Shown here: positions 49,730 to 51,311 of the stretch, piece after piece | Layout of the letters: the number at the start of each line of letters is the position of its first letter | How positions within the stretch are numbered: position 1 is the stretch's first letter | DNA from: an uncultured Limosilactobacillus sp. | GTDB taxonomy: Bacteria; Bacillota; Bacilli; Lactobacillales; Lactobacillaceae | Length of the DNA stretch: 51,311 bases | Assembly (NCBI GenBank): GCA_944326735.1 | Contig: CALVFC010000001.1 | Location: 1-51,311, forward strand | Direction: 5' to 3' | Program-made: the position numbers and the translations under genes | The notes under the pieces: model-generated | Database searches by the model: none | Told to the model about the DNA's origin: nothing | The model's input: the letters and a program-made list of their open reading frames with translations, nothing else

Positions 49730-50743
49730 ATGGCTGATTTAATTATTCCAAAGGACTACGATCCAAAATTATCTATTCGCGATACCGAAGCAGCAATTCG
49801 TTTTATCCGGGAAAACTTCCAAGATGAATTCGGTCAAGAATTACACCTGCAACGGATGTCTGCCCCAATGTTTGTCGAAAAGAGTACTGGTTTGAACGAT
49901 AACTTGAACGGGGTTGAAAAGCCGGTTTCATTCGACATGAAGGACATGCCAGACGACACCATTGAAGTTGTCCACTCACTGGCGAAGTGGAAGCGTCTGG
50001 CCCTGAAGAAGTACGGTTTCGGAATGCATGAAGGTCTCTACACCAACATGAACGCCATCCGGAAGGACGAAGATCTCGATAACTTCCACTCCATTTACGT
50101 TGACCAATGGGATTGGGAAAAAGTCATCGCTAAGGAAGAACGGACCGAAGAAACTCTGAAGTCAACTGTTCGTCAAATCTTCAAAGTTATCAAGCGGCTG
50201 GAAAAGGAATTATGGTACCTGTACCCTGATGCTGTTTACCAATTGCCAGATGAAATTCACTTTATCACGACCCAAGAATTGGAAGACCGGTGGCCAGACT
50301 TGACCCCAATGGAACGGGAAGACAAGATTGCCAAAGAAATGGGGGCCGTCTTTGTAATGAAGATCGGTGATAAGTTGAAGCGTTCTGGTAAGCCTCACGA
50401 TGGTCGGGCACCCGACTACGATGACTGGAGCCTCAACGGTGACATTATTTTCTGGTATGAACCATTACAAAAGAAGTTGGAAATCTCTAGCATGGGGATT
50501 CGGGTAAGTCCAGAATCAATGAAGTACCAATTGGAACAAGCCGGTGCCACCGACCGTGAAAAGTTACCATTCCACAAGATGTTGCTCAACGGCGAATTAC
50601 CATATACAATTGGTGGAGGAATTGGTCAATCACGGCTGTGCATGTTGTTGCTTGGTAAAGCCCATGTTGGTGAAGTTCAAGCAAGCATTTGGCCTGAAGA
50701 CATGCTCAAGAAGTGTGCGGCTGCTCATATTCAAATTCTGTAA
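49730..50743 (+). CDS. asnA: Aspartate-ammonia ligase (ammonia-dependent asparagine synthetase)
   Basis: This 337-residue protein is of normal length for AsnA and has the class II aaRS-like fold; [31 protein letters not shown] near the C-terminus is the conserved ATP site. It makes asparagine from aspartate, ammonia and ATP. AAAGGAG precedes the ATG. It is followed by asnS, so a T-box sensing tRNA-Asn can control synthesis and charging together. Confidence 0.97.
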   Translation: MADLIIPKDYDPKLSIRDTEAAIRFIRENFQDEFGQELHLQRMSAPMFVEKSTGLNDNLNGVEKPVSFDMKDMPDDTIEVVHSLAKWKRLALKKYGFGMHEGLYTNMNAIRKDEDLDNFHSIYVDQWDWEKVIAKEERTEETLKSTVRQIFKVIKRLEKELWYLYPDAVYQLPDEIHFITTQELEDRWPDLTPMEREDKIAKEMGAVFVMKIGDKLKRSGKPHDGRAPDYDDWSLNGDIIFWYEPLQKKLEISSMGIRVSPESMKYQLEQAGATDREKLPFHKMLLNGELPYTIGGGIGQSRLCMLLLGKAHVGEVQASIWPEDMLKKCAAAHIQIL

Positions 50744-50768
50744 AATAAAATGATTAAGGGAGATTATG

Positions 50769-51311
50769 ATGGAAACTATTACAATTAGTGAATCACCAAA
50801 GCACGTCGGCGAAACAGTCAAAATTGGGGTTTGGCTGACTGACAAGCGTTCCAGTGGTAAGATTGCCTTCCTGCAATTGCGTGACGGAACTGGTTTCTTC
50901 CAGGGAATTATTCGGAAGAACGACGTGGACGAAGCGACATTCGACCTCGCTAAGCATGATTTACACCAGGAAACGAGTTTTGTTGTTACTGGTGAAATCG
51001 CTGAAGATAAGCGTTCTAAGTTCGGTTACGAAATTCATATTAAGGACATCGAAGTTGTTGGCAAGAGTGAAGATTACCCAATCGGTAACAAGGATCACGG
51101 GATTGACTTCTTGCTTGACCACCGTCACTTGTGGTTACGTTCCCGTAAGCCATGGGCATTAATGCGGATTCGGAGCCAAGTTAAGTTATCAACGATGGAA
51201 TTCTTTGACAAGCACGGCTTCACTCAATTCGATGCTCCTGAATTGACGGCCAGCGCTCCTGAAGGAACCACCAACCTCTTCAACGTGAAGTACTTTGACG
51301 AAAATGCCTAC
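50769..51311 (+). CDS. asnS: Asparaginyl-tRNA synthetase, N-terminal part (partial)
   Basis: The frame [22 protein letters not shown] is followed by an OB-fold anticodon-binding domain ([17 protein letters not shown]) and then the class II core start ([24 protein letters not shown]). 181 codons are visible; the gene runs off the right edge. The ATG at 50769 has AAGGGAG 6 nt upstream; the ATG at 50766 is closer than usual. It lies 25 bp after asnA and forms its operon partner. Confidence 0.95.
   Translation, partial: METITISESPKHVGETVKIGVWLTDKRSSGKIAFLQLRDGTGFFQGIIRKNDVDEATFDLAKHDLHQETSFVVTGEIAEDKRSKFGYEIHIKDIEVVGKSEDYPIGNKDHGIDFLLDHRHLWLRSRKPWALMRIRSQVKLSTMEFFDKHGFTQFDAPELTASAPEGTTNLFNVKYFDENAY

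Noticed and set aside
1..51311. CRISPR array, prophage, integron or insertion sequence
   Set aside because: No regularly spaced repeats, transposase, integrase or phage structural genes are visible in the window.

Overview
The window looks like the chromosome of a Lactobacillaceae species. Evidence: Shine-Dalgarno starts throughout, many short intrinsic terminators, three T-box leaders, LacI/HxlR/MerR/Rrf2 one-component regulators, PepC and PepD peptidases, a KxYKxGKxW-type signal peptide on a LysM hydrolase, ammonia-dependent AsnA, and families typical of lactobacilli (LBP_cg2779-like, LVIS_2131-like, DUF915, cinnamoyl-esterase-like). Moderate GC by eye and the family mix suggest a Limosilactobacillus-like relative, but the species is a guess. 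I saw no rRNA, tRNA, CRISPR array, prophage or insertion sequence.

Layout. 1-6.9 kb: 5' part of hisS (minus) behind a hairpin leader, an MFS exporter, small lactobacillus-type proteins, a LacI-family regulator, a secreted GH73 glucosaminidase with five LysM repeats and an ArsR regulator. 7-11.5 kb: a MacB-like fused ABC exporter, then a TetR-permease-ATPase operon that matches the HrtRBA heme sensor/efflux system in order, regulator histidines and operator sequence. 11.5-14.4 kb: a zinc alcohol dehydrogenase and mntH with a DtxR/MntR-type operator. 14.4-17.5 kb: a candidate small RNA, a low-complexity membrane protein, and a T-box-controlled thrS whose N-terminal region has lost TGS sequence and the editing residues. 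17.5-21 kb: an amino-acid permease broken by a 61-bp duplication/insertion, a GNAT enzyme, an intact APC permease and an aldo/keto reductase. 21.9-27 kb: PepD, a nitroreductase and two tandem MetE-like methionine synthases behind a palindrome-covered promoter and a T-box.

27-40.6 kb is dominated by small redox and detoxification enzymes (RibD-C reductase, PPOX/Nim-like protein, nitroreductase, NmrA/SDR proteins), acetyltransferases, hydrolases, PepC, thiolase and their LysR and HxlR regulators. 40.6-45.1 kb: a quaternary-amine (Opu-type) ABC operon, with a binding protein lacking a lipobox, diverging from an Rrf2 regulator and an NmrA oxidoreductase; both promoters carry the same 22-nt element. 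45.2-49.2 kb: a MerR regulator, diaminopropionate ammonia-lyase, a quinone-oxidoreductase-like MDR protein and a cinnamoyl-esterase-like hydrolase; the MerR and MDR promoters share a 19-bp-spacer architecture and sequence. 49.3 kb to the end: a T-box leader, asnA and the start of asnS.

The best leads are the hrtRBA-like operon with twin palindromes, the editing-dead ThrRS, the potentially reversible permease frameshift, the shared Rrf2-region operator, the MerR-linked promoter pair and the anti-SD hairpin RNA. All functional statements come from reading the sequence and recalled family knowledge; no searches were run.
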